DNA of 64,000 bases from Plectrocnemia conspersa (taxonomy: Eukaryota; Arthropoda; Insecta; Trichoptera; Polycentropodidae), in assembly GCA_009617715.1 (NCBI GenBank), contig VTFK01000072.1, positions 434,001-498,000 of the forward strand, in the 5' to 3' direction. Within the stretch, counting starts at the first letter, position 1. Every line of letters begins with the position of its first letter. The translations under genes were made by a program, and so were the position numbers. A model generated the notes under the pieces. It was not told where the DNA came from. It was given only the letters and a program-made list of their open reading frames with translations, and did no database searches. This document shows, piece by piece, positions 39,406 through 52,714 of this stretch.

Positions 39406-40544
39406 CGTATGTATACTAATATGTTTGCTAGCAAAATCCAATGTGCCAATTTTTTGAAAAATAGCAACAAGTCTAAAAACTTAAGCACTCCTAACTCAGT
39501 AGAATTAAATTTTACCGAAAAAATCGCTATAAATGAAAGGTTTAAAAGCCTAAACTTTATCTAAATAAAATATAAAAAAAATAGTTTTTTGCTTCAAAAC
39601 AAGCGATGTATCAGTTCGATCGGACCCCCCATACGAGCCATTTTGAGACTTGCAGAAGAGTTAACGCTTTTAATTGCTTGGTTTTAAAGATTTAAAATTA
39701 AATTTTTAGTATCGTATAGAAATACTGATACGTTTTGTATGAAAAAAAAATATATTTTTTTTATAAAATAGCGGCCAATGTAAAAATTAAAAGTGTCATA
39801 ACTTTGCAAAGTAAAATGCTACTAAAAAATGTCGTATGCAATAACAAAAGCTTAATTTGCATTTGAAAACAATTTAAAATTATTTATTTTTTTCTTAAAA
39901 ACAAGTCTTACGAGCTTTTATGCGACTTGGCATATAGTAAACGCTAGTATTTGGTTCCTTTTAAAGATATAGACTTGAGTTTTATATACAAAATAGAGCT
40001 TTCGAGTATCCTTGAAATGCTGTTTAAAAAAAATTAAAATTAAAAAAAAAAGTTTTTTTCCAAAACACGGTTAGTGTTATGAGTGGATCGACCCACATAC
40101 ATACGCTTATAAGACTTGCAATATAGTTAAGGTCAGTGTAAGCTTATTTATACAGATTTGAAGTTAAATTTTGGTGACAGTGTGGAATTCTTAAGCACCC
40201 TGTATATCTTTGCTAGCAAAATCCAATGTCTCAATTTTTTGCAAAATAGCGACAAGTCTAAAAACTTAAACACTCGTAGCTCAGTAGGCTTAAATTTGAA
40301 GGAAAAGATCGTTATATGTGAAACGTTTAAATGCCTAATATTTATCTAAATAAAATATAATAAAAAAAGTTTTTTGCTTCAAAACAAGCGAAGTATCAAT
40401 TAGATCGGACCCACATACGAGCCATTTTGCGACTTGCAGAAGAATTACGGCTCTTAATTGCTTGGTTTTAAAGACTTAAAATTAATTTTTAGTGTCGTAT
40501 AGAAATACTGAGCACCCCCTATACGTTCGTATGTATACTAATAT
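39406..40544 (+). repeat. Short degenerate satellite array flanked by 17-bp direct repeats
   Basis: The first unit (39424-39765) and last unit (40209-about 40527) are close copies of about 330 bp. Shared words include TTTGCTAGCAAAATCCAATG, GCTTCAAAACAAGCGA.GTATCA, ATACGAGCCATTTTG and AATTGCTTGGTTTTAAAGA. Between them lie two older, shortened units (about 39766-39997 and 39998-40208), recognisable by GACTTG, TTTAAAGAT and a GATCGACCCACATAC word. The array is bounded by CGTATGTATACTAATAT at 39406-39422 and 40528-40544, like a target duplication. No protein is encoded. Confidence 0.75.
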
Positions 40545-40545
40545 C

Positions 40546-41279
40546 ATATGGGTCGTTGAAAAAATATAAAAAACTTTTTTAATTTTATTATTATTAAAAA
40601 ATATTTTTTTAAAAGCTGAATTTAACTATTATTTCAAATTATTAACGACAACTTAAAAATAGAAGTTTGAAGATCTCATAATTATTATGATTATACAATC
40701 GATATTTTTCAATAAGAAAATAATGAGGAAGAATGAACTAGATTTATTATGTTAATATTTAAAAAAAAAAAAACATTTTTTCAATTTTATTATTTTGTGT
40801 TTATTTTTGATTATGTCTTAAATTTTTATTCATATTATCAGTCTTTTTTATTGCAAAAATAATGGATTTATTTTTACCTAATTCAAATTTAGCGGTTAAT
40901 TCGAAGTCGGTAAAAATATTTTGAATTTAGTACTTCGCAGTCTCTGTGTTATTAAAATAAAATAAAAAAATATTGATATATGTATTAACAATACATTTTG
41001 TGATATTTTAATGAAAATCAATTATCTTAATAATTAGATTATTAGATTGATAAGTAATAAATCTAGTATGTATTTCCTTCTATTCTGTAAAATCTTGTTA
41101 AATCTGTTATCAATGTATGAAATGTTTTTGCATTCATGTGATTTGTTTTCTTTAAATTCCAGTAATAATATTGAAAATTTATTTTTAATCGAATTTCGTT
41201 GTAATTATGTAGTGTTTATATTAAATTACCAGCAAGATTATAACCATTTAACGTTACACATGCACAAAATAATACTCCC
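40546..41279. other. AT-rich desert
   Basis: AT-rich; the 101-codon frame starting at 41047 is low-complexity in its first half and not convincing. Confidence 0.4.
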
Positions 41280-42130
41280 ACGTGTGTGTTCGCCTGTGCG
41301 AATTTTTAAAAGATGCGAATGGTTTAATGGTAGAGTTAACACAATCCCGTGACTGCACACTCAATGATTACGCTAAGAGCTTAACGATACCTTATCGCCA
41401 CAATCAATTTATTTGTCTAGACCTCTAGACATTTCGGTGAGATGCAAAGCATCTACAGGTAAACCATTGTTAAACCGACCCTGTCGTTAAAAAACCACAT
41501 CACCAGTTTATGATGGATAAATGTCCGGTCGGATAGCACAGGTAGCAATTAGGGCATGTTTCAAGGGGGATTTTTTAGAATTCGTAAGAAAATGATATTA
41601 AAATTGTTCATTAGCTTAATTCGAGTCACGCCTCGTTTGGTTAGAGGCTCATGGATTGTGGTTAAGAAAATTACTTGCCTTTGGATTTTTCTTAACAAAT
41701 TGGTACATTTACCAAAGTTCAACTGGGTGTATGCAATATTCGATTGCATTTATGGTTCAGCCACGATCTTGGAATATTGTTGATATATTTTATCGCAAAA
41801 TCTGTATCGGGTCATATCGTGATAGCACATGTGCTAGTAATAATCGATCTCGAAAGGGTACACGGTTCGATCATGCGAGATTTGTCAGATTTTTTCTCTC
41901 CCAGTTTATTACATATTATATCAAAGTATCAGTTGCCTCCGTCAAATCTTGCGGTCTTAAGATGAGCGCATACTGAGTTGCCGAATGGATGTTTTGAATA
42001 ATTTCATGGCATAATAATGTCGGATTTTACAGTAGATGAAATCAATTTCCTGCCGAGGCGCTTATAATCGCACTCATATGGCAATTGACAGTGGTTCTAA
42101 ACATTTGTTTAGAACAAATTTCTCTCGCCC
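41280..42130. other. Longest balanced-composition island in the window
   Basis: About 850 bases of mixed composition. Overlapping frames exist on both strands (41556-41783, 41656-41976, 41744-41965 plus; 41561-41749 minus), so none is supported. A palindrome, GTCTAGAcctCTAGAC, lies at about 41415-41431. Candidate cluster of regulatory elements. Confidence 0.3.
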
Positions 42131-42719
42131 ACCATATTTTGTCGCAATATATGTAATATTATTTAATAAATTATTACCAGTTTAGCTGCAAAGTCACACC
42201 CCTTAGGGTTAGAAACCTTAAAATATATTTTATCCCAGCTACGAGGATCTGGTCTGATTTGTATTAGTTATTTTTTTATGTTCTCTTTCCTTCTATGTAT
42301 TTAATATTTTTTGTGTATTGTTTTTTTTATACTTTATTTTTTTGCATTGTAATAATATAGTGTATTGTTTATTTTTTTACTATCCTGATGCATTGGGGTG
42401 AACTGTTAGGTCAAGATGGTTTTAATTTAATTTAAATAAATAAATTACATCACAGCGTTAACAATTATTATTATGGATAATTTTAATTAGATCTGTGTGT
42501 TGTATTTTTTTCTTTATAAAATCTTATTTTTATAAAAGTATGTCAACAAATCAGAAAATTCGTGTTCATTGTGAATTTATGAATACAAGTTTTAGCCAAA
42601 TTTTAAAGATCTGTTGTGAATACAAATGTGAGATTTAAAAAAATATATAATCCCCCTGTATTGAGTTATATTTAAGCCTACCAATAAATCTTGTCTATCG
42701 CCTATTAAAAATACATAGA
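42131..42719. other. AT-rich desert
   Basis: Nothing supported. Confidence 0.4.
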
Positions 42720-43200
42720 TTCGCATTTAACGTCCACTCATCGACAAGACAATAGTCTATTTGTGTTTGAAGTGTATCATTACGAAACGCTTCACTGCCA
42801 AATCTTTTAAATAATTACCCAACAGAGAGGTCACGATCGTCAGTCAAATTCTTGACAAGTTTATTAATCCCTGTCAATTTTTTTCTCCTGCCAACTTGTC
42901 TGCTAATCCCTTTAATGAAATCATCGCTTTGCATTATAGATTTGTTTATTTTTTATTTATGAGTCAAGATAGATAGAATTGTCTTATTATTTCACTACAG
43001 GTCGCTTTCGCGGAATTTCAATTCAAGTTCGCAAGCCAATGGTTGGTTAGATCTGATCAGGTTTCGACACGTAAAAATCGTGACTGTTGGGTTTATAATA
43101 TGCCCATCATCATAACGCGATGAAATTTGTTTCTTGCGCTTAGTTTCCATAACTATCTAAAGAGGACGATTATGGATCAACGTTTCTCAACGTTTGCTTT
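42720..43200. other. Balanced-composition island
   Basis: Mixed-composition block without ORFs; candidate non-coding element. Confidence 0.3.
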
Positions 43201-44690
43201 ATTTATTATGTAACGTACCGTGAATCTTTCAATATTTACCGTATTATATACACATACATTATATTGTATATTATTAAATAAATTTTGTACTGACATTAGA
43301 TTAATTTAAATTGTATTAAATACCTGAATTATTCTGCAGTTTTTAACGTAGAATATATTAGACCTAAGTGATTTTGTATATATATTTATTAATCTACATT
43401 AGCTAATAGTTAATTGTCAAATATCTACTATATAAAAAAGAATGCTTCATGGCACGAAGGTTTTATACATATTATATATCCTTTAAAATACCAAATGTTG
43501 TTTACTTAAGCATATTATTCTAGACTATTGTATTATATAAACACCAAACCTGTATTTATTATTTTTAGACGTACTATTTTTTTTAAAGTTAGCTACTCTT
43601 ATAAAATGTTTATTTTCGCTAGTAAATCTAAATAATCTATTTCATAATAAATATATATCTTTTTCTTAATATTAAAATATACAATAGTATATTGTTTTTT
43701 TTTACCTTCAATAATAATATAATAAATATTGTAATATTATTTATCTTACATTAAACCTTTCCCATTGTAATAATGCATATGTTTGAAAACTAAAATCTAG
43801 CAATTAAAAATAAAAATTTAATAAATCTTTTAATAAATCTTATAATAATTAAATTTGATTTTTAAGCACTCAAATGTTTTTTTTTTTTTAGATATCAGCT
43901 TCAGTTTTAAAATTACCAATCACTTAGTTTTATTAACATTTAGTAAAACAAGAGTCCCTTGAACCCACTTCTATTGTAACTGATCTACAATTTAAATAAC
44001 CAACTAATTTTTGAGCACTTTTACTGATAGCAGTATAAATTGTGAGCAGACGTATTTTACATTTTTTATATTCCTTTGCCATGACAGGCGATAGCCTAAT
44101 TTGTTACAACGGGTTAAAGAAAATGAATAACAACTAAGTATATAAGCATACATCAGATTAAAATTAAAGTATGTGAATCATTAAAACAATTTTTACTTAC
44201 AATCAATAAATTTCATATGAATGACTTGGTCTCATACATTTGGAAAATCTGAGAAAACTAATTTTGTTATTATTGATTAAAATTATAATTAAAAAAAATA
44301 TACTAATTCTGATCATTTGGATATATGGGATTCGAACCCAATTCTTTCAAATATTATTATTTATATTTATATAGGTTAAGGTTAATAACATATATAAGAA
44401 TATGAATATTCTAACTAGATTTTTTTGACTCTTATTCTAAATAGTGTTTTTTTATATTAATAATACAGTGTCTAATATTTTTTTTCAGTTCCTGACAAAA
44501 GCCATTTACATGGGTATCTATTAATTTGTCCTTACTTTTATTTATTTATATTTTAGGGCAAAAAAAAAAAGTAAGGAAAAAAAAAAATTTTAGTTTCTTA
44601 TTAAATTAGCTAGCATTCTTTTTTAAATATTTATGTTATCTTATTAAGGTTTTTAACTAATTTGTTAGAATGATTTTTATTTCTGTCATG
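43201..44690. other. AT-rich desert
   Basis: A/T-rich with poly-A and poly-T runs. The GGATTCGAACCC word at 44330-44341 is not part of a foldable tRNA. Nothing else supported. Confidence 0.5.
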
Positions 44691-45360
44691 GTCATTTACA
44701 TGATCGAAATAATCGCGTAAAGTGTCTATTTTCAAATCTTTATGTATATTTGAGTTTCGGACAAACCATTGAGCATTTGTCGCCATTCTTAGCGAAATAT
44801 TTTGTTGCGTTTGTAGTGATTTCGAATAAAAACGACTATGTATACCTCCCTAGACGGGGGATATATAAATAATGATTATCTAATTTCCATGGCATTTTCA
44901 TAACCTCAAGAGTTCATAAATATTTTAGATTAATTCTTACATAAAATTGCAAGTTGCAATAAGTTGTCTAAATGTAAAATATACATTACCACGTGTTACA
45001 CAGCCAAGAGAGAGATGCATTTGTGAAAAATACTCCACACCTTCTGAGGTGGGTGTCTCGGCTGTTTAATATCACACCTCATCAATATTGATCAGCGTAG
45101 GGGTGTCGATTTTTCTCGCGTTTTCACTCGAAAATTGCACGTTGAAAACGCTACCAGATCTAACGATGATATATCACTGTAAAGATGTATCCCAAGGGCA
45201 ATTACCGGTTCCGTTATCGAATGCGCATCATATTGCAGCGGCCGTATTGCATTGTAGGGTGTCCATCAGTTAAGTGGCACTGCGACACGGCCCTGACACT
45301 GATCCCGCTCCGGATGAGACGCGGAATATATTAACGTCGGTATGTAGAGCATGAAAATCT
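44691..45360. other. Balanced-composition island
   Basis: The core at about 45000-45330 is the GC-richest part. Its short plus-strand frame (45088-45273) has no domain. Candidate non-coding element. Confidence 0.3.
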
Positions 45361-45829
45361 ATATTAAACCCATATGAGGGAAAGAATATATAATAATAAT
45401 TTATGGATGACAACTTATTTTTTTTATATTACTTAATATAAATATTGCTTTAGGTTTAACTAAAAATGATTGCATACACACATTTCTTTTTATTCTAAAC
45501 AATATATTGTTACTCTTTCTGGTTTTGTAAAAAACTTACATATAATTGAAAAAATAATAAGCACTTAACACCGAAAAATAATTACATAAAATTTTATTTA
45601 TTATATTATATTTTTTCATGTAGCGTTCGTTGATAAAGGTTCGTAGACGTAATATTTTATAAAAATAAGATTTATTATATATACTTTAAATAAAACATAT
45701 CACAAATAACTGCTTCATATCAAACCCAGCTTATTTTAAATTCCCATATATTATCTCCCAAGATTTTTTATAAAATTCATGTTATTTTCCCTGTTAGTAT
45801 AATAAAACAATATTAAATATTTGTTCAGA
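45361..45829. other. AT-rich desert
   Basis: Nothing supported. Confidence 0.4.
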
Positions 45830-46720
45830 AATATCATGGAATGCTTTATTTACTTAAACACGACCCATAATGGATGGATCGTGCATGGTCACCCTAAGTG
45901 CAGCTCAGACAGAAACTAATTCACCCACCAGCCTTTTGTTTCGAATTTTTCTCCACGAATTCCCAAGGCTGTCTGTGCACAATAAGTGTTTTATCGATAC
46001 AGACATTGTTCGAGTGACATTATATAAAATCCACTAAGTACATAAATGATACGGCAATAAAATCTCACAAGAATTTAAACAATAACTCAAAAATGCCAAG
46101 AATGTCTCGAAATATACGGAGTCATTATAGACAGGCGCCTACGAAAGATAAGGCTTGACAAAAGCTTGCAATAGAAATTCAGCGTCTTTCAATTCCGGAG
46201 ATGCATCCAGCTACGGATATTCCCTGAAGGATACGTCAAGGCCTTATGATGTCATTTATGCAAAGAAAACACACCGGAGGGACTTCTTGTTATTTCTTCC
46301 TTGCTCTCGGAGACCTTTCGCTCAGGAAAGCTTTTCTCCCCTTCCGAACCACCGTTACAGATTTGACGGTGTTATGATTTGGCTTTGCGAAAATATTTTT
46401 ACTCTCAGTCGAACGAGACTTTATAGAAAATTTTGTTTGCCGATATGCTGGTTTCATATTTTATTCACCCCGAAGTCGCTAAGAGTTCTTTAGAAAATTG
46501 ATAAGGAAGCGGCAGCCGATTCAGCACAAAGGCACGATAATGTTGTCAGTATTTTTTATTTTTGTTTTGCATCGACTTGGAACAAAGGAGGAATCTGTTC
46601 ATTCTTTATTCAACCCATTCCCGACTGCTACCATAGTCGTAAAACAATATTTCATTGAAATATTCATAAAAGTGTACGTATATAGGAGTCGTAAATAAAC
46701 TTGGAAAACGTCGTCTATGA
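45830..46720. other. Balanced-composition island with a 112-codon frame
   Basis: The plus-strand frame 46155-46493 has no recognised domain, signal peptide or splice context. The frame is open, but the block is more cautiously described as a candidate non-coding element. Confidence 0.3.
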
Positions 46721-47657
46721 AGTAGCTCTGATGATATATTCATAACTCACATCTTAGCCTAAAGAATAAAGCTGCAGATTAATAAAAAAAATAACGTACA
46801 TTATATCTGAAAAAGTTTTAACGGAAAAAAATTGATAATATATTTTCTAACTTTTGTATTGAAAGTTTAGGAAAATATATATAGACATAATATAAGCTAT
46901 AATTGAATCTTATACGAGGGATCGTCTAAATATAAACATAGAAACAAATTGTAAGATCATCATAACATGGCAAAATTTATCAAGTGCAAGGTTTATTTTA
47001 AATGAAAGGAGAAACTGCTGCTAAAAAATTTCACTAATGTGTTTCTATTTATGTAAATAACGTTATAAAAGGCAAATTGGTGCTGCAAATTTATTCTTGA
47101 TACACTTAAAAATATTATTTTTAACACAAAAAAGAAACACAACCTAAGGAGATAAGCAATTTAAAACTGATTTAAACTCTAGACATATAAATGATAAAGC
47201 CTCTTCTGAAAAGATCATTCATTTTTAAATAATAAAAATGTTCTATTTATAATTAGTTTAAATATTAAAGTAATAAACTAATTTACGAATATTGCCAAAA
47301 GGTGAAAAAAAACTGTTTTTTTTATAAAACGGTTATGAAAATAATTGGCATTGGGAAACTCTGCACGCGCTAGGTGTTAAAAAAAAGTAGGCACGATATA
47401 AGAAATTATCTTACATTGATTCGGTGATTTTTGCGCAAACAAAAATTGCAAACACGAAAACTGCGATCAGAAAAAATTCCAACATATAATATTTTACTAT
47501 TTAATCAAGGCTGGTTCAAGCCCAAAGCCCACTGATATTTTTAAATTTATTTTTACACAAAGTTGGCAATGTACTAACAAATGGATAAAAAATTTATTAT
47601 AATACATTTGTACCATTTAAAAACTTGTGTGTCCCTCCACTAAAATTCCTAAGGACA
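46721..47657. other. AT-rich desert
   Basis: Nothing supported. Confidence 0.4.
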
Positions 47658-48000
47658 ATCTGGGCCAGTGGCGTAGCTATGGTATTATATGTGGTGTCCG
47701 AGGCGATCCTTAAAATTGCCCCCCCCCCTATACATTTTTTGCATGGTCATAAGATCAGCATTTCTTAAAATAATTATTTGGTTATTGTTAAGCTCTTGCT
47801 ATTCGTGGATGTATATATATATATTTTATATATATATTTATATATATATATATATATGCATTATATATATATCTATATCGTATCTATATTAGTGCAAAAA
47901 ATACTGCACTAGACGATCCCATCGCAAATATGCCGCCCCAAGCAAGTGGCCTGGGGACACCCCCCCCTCGCCCCACCATAGCTACGCCACTGATCTGGCC
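47658..48000. mobile_element. hAT-type MITE, 327 bp, with 8-bp target duplication
   Basis: The body (47666-47992) begins CAGTGGCGTAGCTATGG and ends with its exact reverse complement, 17-bp terminal inverted repeats with the CAGTGGCGTAG start typical of many animal hAT elements. It is flanked by 8-bp target copies ATCTGGGC (47658-47665) and ATCTGGCC (47993-48000), differing at one base. Subterminal C-runs (CCCCCCCCC near 47720, CCCCCCC near 47961) and a TA microsatellite (about 47811-47880) lie inside. There is no transposase, so it is non-autonomous. Confidence 0.85.
47811..47880. repeat. TA-rich microsatellite inside the hAT MITE
   Basis: About 70 bases of near-pure TA/TATATT repeats. Probably expanded after insertion, and likely length-variable. 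The AT protein frames across it are artefacts. Confidence 0.8.
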
Positions 48001-48590
48001 TTCAGTGATTTTGAGGTTAGACAAGATTTTTCACTATTTATTTTACCATTTAATATATGCAATTGTAAACTATGAACTTTTAGTTTTCTCAAACACAATT
48101 GGGTTAAAATCTGCTTTACAGCTTGGCCGACACTTATATATTTTTTAAACATATATATTTTTCTGTCCAAAATCATCTATTTTCGTGTTCGCAGTTTTGT
48201 GTGCGCAGTTCTAGTTCACGCACTAAAAAAAAATGTGGTATATATTAACTAACATTTATAATCATATTTTAAAGAATATCAGATATCGATAATTTTTGTT
48301 AAATTCGGTTCGATTTATTATATAAAAGCTCTTGACGAATAGATATAATTTTTTTTAATCTTTACTAATTAATCTAAAAAAAATCTTGATATATATACAT
48401 ATATATTGTAAAAAGCAATTGTGTTTTTTTTCATGCAATTAATAAATTCAATAATTATTTAATTAAAATCGATAAAAACAATACATAATTATATACCGAT
48501 TTTAAATAGAATTTCATACCATCCATCAATCAAAAAGATCAAGAATAAAACTAGGGATCAACCCTCACAATACCCTAAAGGCATATTTGA
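48001..48590. other. AT-rich desert
   Basis: Nothing supported. Confidence 0.4.
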
Positions 48591-49200
48591 ACTATTTTTT
48601 ATACGTAAGACGATATTTTGTGTACAACGCATATTTTCCTAGTCATATCGTGTTATCTTTTCGGTAGCCGCCCGGGATGATCTCTAACCGAATCTCAGCT
48701 CGAGTTTTACATAATCGCCGGCAAAGGGTTAAGGTTAAGCACCATCGTCCCCGATGGGCATAAATCAAACTCCGGTAGTACATACATACGATAGCCACCG
48801 CGGATTAGAGCCTTATTTTGTCTTCTTGTTTTCACTCGAATATTGTTACAGTGCGCTATAAATCACGGCTTAACGACTTTCTGGTCCTTTCAATGCCTGG
48901 GCACCTGCTATTCAGTTCAAACAACGCCATTTTCCACCCCTGCATGCATTTGAAATAAACCACAGAGAGTTTGTTTATTTTTATTATGGGTCACCGTGAC
49001 CAAATCCTTATTTATGACTCGCTCCTAGATACAATTGACAATGGTCTGTTTCGTCCTTGGCGGAGAAACGAAAGATTCGGTAGTCTCCGCGGGCGGGATA
49101 GTAATTTTGTCCTTGCCCTTTGGTCACGCATGGGTCCGAATTTACATAAATTCAACCGAAGATCAAACGAATCGGACTGCCTTTTTCGATTTTGATTGTG
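48591..49200. other. Balanced-composition island
   Basis: About 600 bases of mixed composition. A 74-codon plus frame (48971-49195) has no domain. Candidate regulatory element or exon. Confidence 0.3.
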
Positions 49201-50080
49201 TATAATGGAGGTTTTTTATGGTAATTCGAGTATAGCGTCAAATAAACGTTCAAAATATAGACGCTAATAAGCTCTCACAAATGTGGATTTTAAATCGTGT
49301 TTTAGGTTTCATTTACATAAATATACAAATGCGTATAAATATGAAAAAAAATGTTGAAATATTTGCTTTATTAAGATATCTCTATATATTATCATGTCAT
49401 AGGGTAAATAAAAAAATTAAATAGTTCTTAAAAAATCAATTCAAAGAAAAGATTTTAAAAAAATATAATTTGGAACAAGAAATAATGGAGGACTTTTAAG
49501 TACATTATATTAGGTACTAGTTCCCTTAATTTGTAATTACTACATTAGTTTACATTATATTTGCTTATACACTTACTATTAACTAGTAATAACTAGTACC
49601 AAGGCAGTTGTTAGATATTTGCCTATGAATATGTGATAATATAAATAAAATACATGTATTGATAATATTAAAAAAATCATAGTATATAAATTAATAATAA
49701 ACTTTATTTATATAATTAAGAAATACTGTAATAATGTATAAATATAAACATTATTAGTCTATTTAAATATGTTAAGAGCAAAGTTATGTTTTTTTAAGTA
49801 GAAAACGAGTGTTAAAAGTCGTATTCATTTTGTCGTCAATAATTGATTTAACAAACATGGCAATTGCATAAGAACTGGCAACTGACTATTTATGGCAAAC
49901 GACTATGTTTCAAATTTTATTGAAAATGTAGTAAATATCTATAGCAAAATTATATTATAAATCAAAGTGAAATTTATTAATAACTTGTATTTCTGAATAT
50001 TTAAATTATATACCAAAGTTTTATTAGTTAATCCCTAAATATTAATACATTCTGATTGAATATTAAATCCCATCGAAGCG
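49201..50080. other. AT-rich desert with a small inverted repeat
   Basis: GGTACTAGTT (49513-49522) and AACTAGTACC (49591-49600) form a 10-bp inverted repeat 88 bp across, without target duplications. Otherwise nothing is supported. Confidence 0.4.
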
Positions 50081-50720
50081 TTTCCTAGAAAGCGTCAAAG
50101 AAGATTATTATGAATTATTAAGGAAAACGCTATGTCCCATTGATCACGGTGATATATCGATTTTAACCGGAAACTATAAAACCGCAAACGAAACCTTTTT
50201 TATACATTCTAAAAAGTCAACACTGTTATTTATCTGTCTTTGAAAGGATCTAAAATATGCTGAGACAAACTTCCAGGTAAATCAGATTCTTCTCTAAGCG
50301 TGAATAATAAACAAAGATCTTAAGCAACGATCAAAACGATAATGAATCCTTCTAATGGAAGACACTCCATTCATGCTTTTCACAATGGCGTGAAATAGTA
50401 AACAATTTTTTTAAATGTCTCGTCTCAAGCACTCGATAAAAACAATAATATTTTTACCTGCAAAGTAAGCTAAATGCACTGGCGCCGTAAGGTATATCAG
50501 GTGAATATTTAGGTATTTGCATATGATATTTTTTTTTGGTACCGAGTAAATTCTTGGTAAATTTTTTGCGGCAGGTAGAAAGTGAGTCATTTTTGTTTGC
50601 AAAACCGCACTATCGTATTCTGGTCAATATTATAATGGCATAAAAGTGTATTGTATATAAAGGCATTTGGGATATTTTACGACGGATTGCGGTCGTAATG
50701 GGTTGTCAACGAGTTTATTA
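50081..50720. other. Weak balanced-composition island
   Basis: Mixed-composition sequence with a minus-strand frame (50411-50602) lacking domains. Confidence 0.25.
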
Positions 50721-52710
50721 AAAAGCAATTCTGATAAACTACAACAGATTTATTATCTCCTGTTGCGTATTTTTGTAAATGATTTGTCCTTAGAATTTGA
50801 TTAAGTTTATATTTAATTTAATATTAATTTATATCAGTATTAAAAAAAAAACATTTTTTTCACAAAAATTCCTATATTTACATTTACCATATTTTGATAA
50901 ACGATTAGTCATAAGCCATTGTAAATGAAGGCTTATCTTCTAATAGAAATAACTACTAAACACTTACTTTAGTGTATTGTATATCTAAAGATGATTTTTA
51001 AAAAAAAAAAAAAACAGTTTTAAGTGAATCTCTACTAAAAGGCATAGTGGGTGGCATTTATTTATTTTTTATTATTTTGTTTTTTTTTTTATCATTTATT
51101 TTTGTTTCAATATGCACTGCTATTAAATATGTATTTTATAAAAATATCTTATTATATTAATAAAAAAAAAATATGATATTAAGAGCCCCAAACTTAATAT
51201 GAAATATCCATACATACATAATTCATATACATTTAAGAACATATGTATATTTCTATATACATATTTCTTTCAAAATATGTGTTTAACACTCGGCAAAGAC
51301 AATATATAAAATTACCAAAAAATGTGATTTAAGCTTTACATTGGAATTTTTGTTTTGAAACTATAAGCAGAAAAGTTCAATAAATTATACTTTTTATATA
51401 AAAAAAAATCATCATTGATTTTACAAACACTTAAAAGTCATCGAGTATTTTATAGTACAACATCGGTTTTTCTTTGATAGTTAAGCTAATTATTCATTAA
51501 TATTTTTTAATCATATGTTTTAGTAAGGATAACTGTAACACTATTACAATGCTGACTGTATTACTTCATAAGACATTATTTACATTTCAGTATACTTTTT
51601 ATTTGTTTTTGTTTTAAAATTAAAATAACAAAAATGTTTAAAACTTGATAGTTTTGTATAAAAATCACCGTTGATTCAACATAAACTTAAAAGGTATATA
51701 ATAAACTGCAATATGTTTCAGTACAGATAACTGTTACTCAATTAAACTATTGACTTCATTACTGCTTAGAAAGATTTTTTTTGCGAAAATAATTTAGTTA
51801 CTTATAGAGCTATACATTTATTAAATTTATAGCTCTATAAGTAACATATGATATGATAGCTTAAATCTGGTTTGAGATATAATAATAGCCTTCGAATCAT
51901 GAGGTATAATTTATGTTTCATTTTTTTTCTATAATATTTTACTTCATTGCAACATTTATTATCCTATTAGATATAAATGAATAAACTCACTTTTTATGTG
52001 CGTTGTTGAGAAAATGAATTTTAAATCAAAAATAACTTTAAAGTACTTCAAGCTTTTAGGAGTATGTATAGTAGTTTAGGAGATTTAGCTGGTTTAGTGT
52101 AAACTTTATTGTGAAATATTAATAACATTTATTAGTATTTATTATGATATATATAATTTTTATGTTATATTTTAAGATTTAAATATTATTATAATACAAT
52201 TAAAAAAATCAATATTGTTCAGTGCATCTTTTATATATTTCAAACTTAATATTAGATATTTAGAATTGCTCTCATTTGCCGATGATAAGGAAGTCATCTG
52301 CATTATCTTATCAAAAAATCATTTTTCAGCTTATAAATCTATGCCATTATCTTGAGCAATGGATTGAACAATGCATAATTTAGTCTAATCTGAAGAAATA
52401 CCTCCCAGCAAAAAGTCCACTTAATTTTAACTTCAAGGCTTAGACACTTGAACTGAGTCGAGGTAAAATTTGAGAGTCTTTAGTTTTGAAACTAAATCTA
52501 TATTTAAAAATACTGTATAGAATGTACTAATGTGTATCAAATCAATATTATATATCTTTAGAATTATTTGATCATTCCTTATAGTCTACTTACAGAAACC
52601 AATCTGCTCGTAATACACCAAAGATATTCCAATTATAGTGAAATTGCACTTACCATTTAGTCCATTATTTTAATAACGAATTTTTTGAACCAAACACTAC
52701 TCTAAATCAC
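50721..52710. other. AT-rich desert containing one strong hairpin
   Basis: AT-rich; the hairpin at 51797-51845 is listed separately. Confidence 0.5.
51797..51845. repeat. Perfect hairpin: 18-bp arms, 13-base loop
   Basis: GTTACTTATAGAGCTATA (51797-51814) is exactly complementary to 51828-51845. Too short for a usual microRNA precursor and without TIR-element flanks. It may be a fold-back relic or a cruciform-prone site. Confidence 0.8.
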
Positions 52711-52714
52711 ACAT

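Noticed and set aside
44290..44345. A tRNA-like T-loop word, GGATTCGAACCC, on the plus strand (reverse complement of a T arm)
   Set aside because: The flanking sequence does not form an acceptor stem, anticodon arm or D arm; the T stem also has a mismatch.
46155..46493. 112-codon plus-strand ORF
   Set aside because: No recognised domain, and no promoter or splice context; left as an island.
49513..49600. GGTACTAGTT/AACTAGTACC as MITE ends
   Set aside because: Only 10 bp, no target duplication, and inside A/T-rich DNA where such pairs arise by chance.
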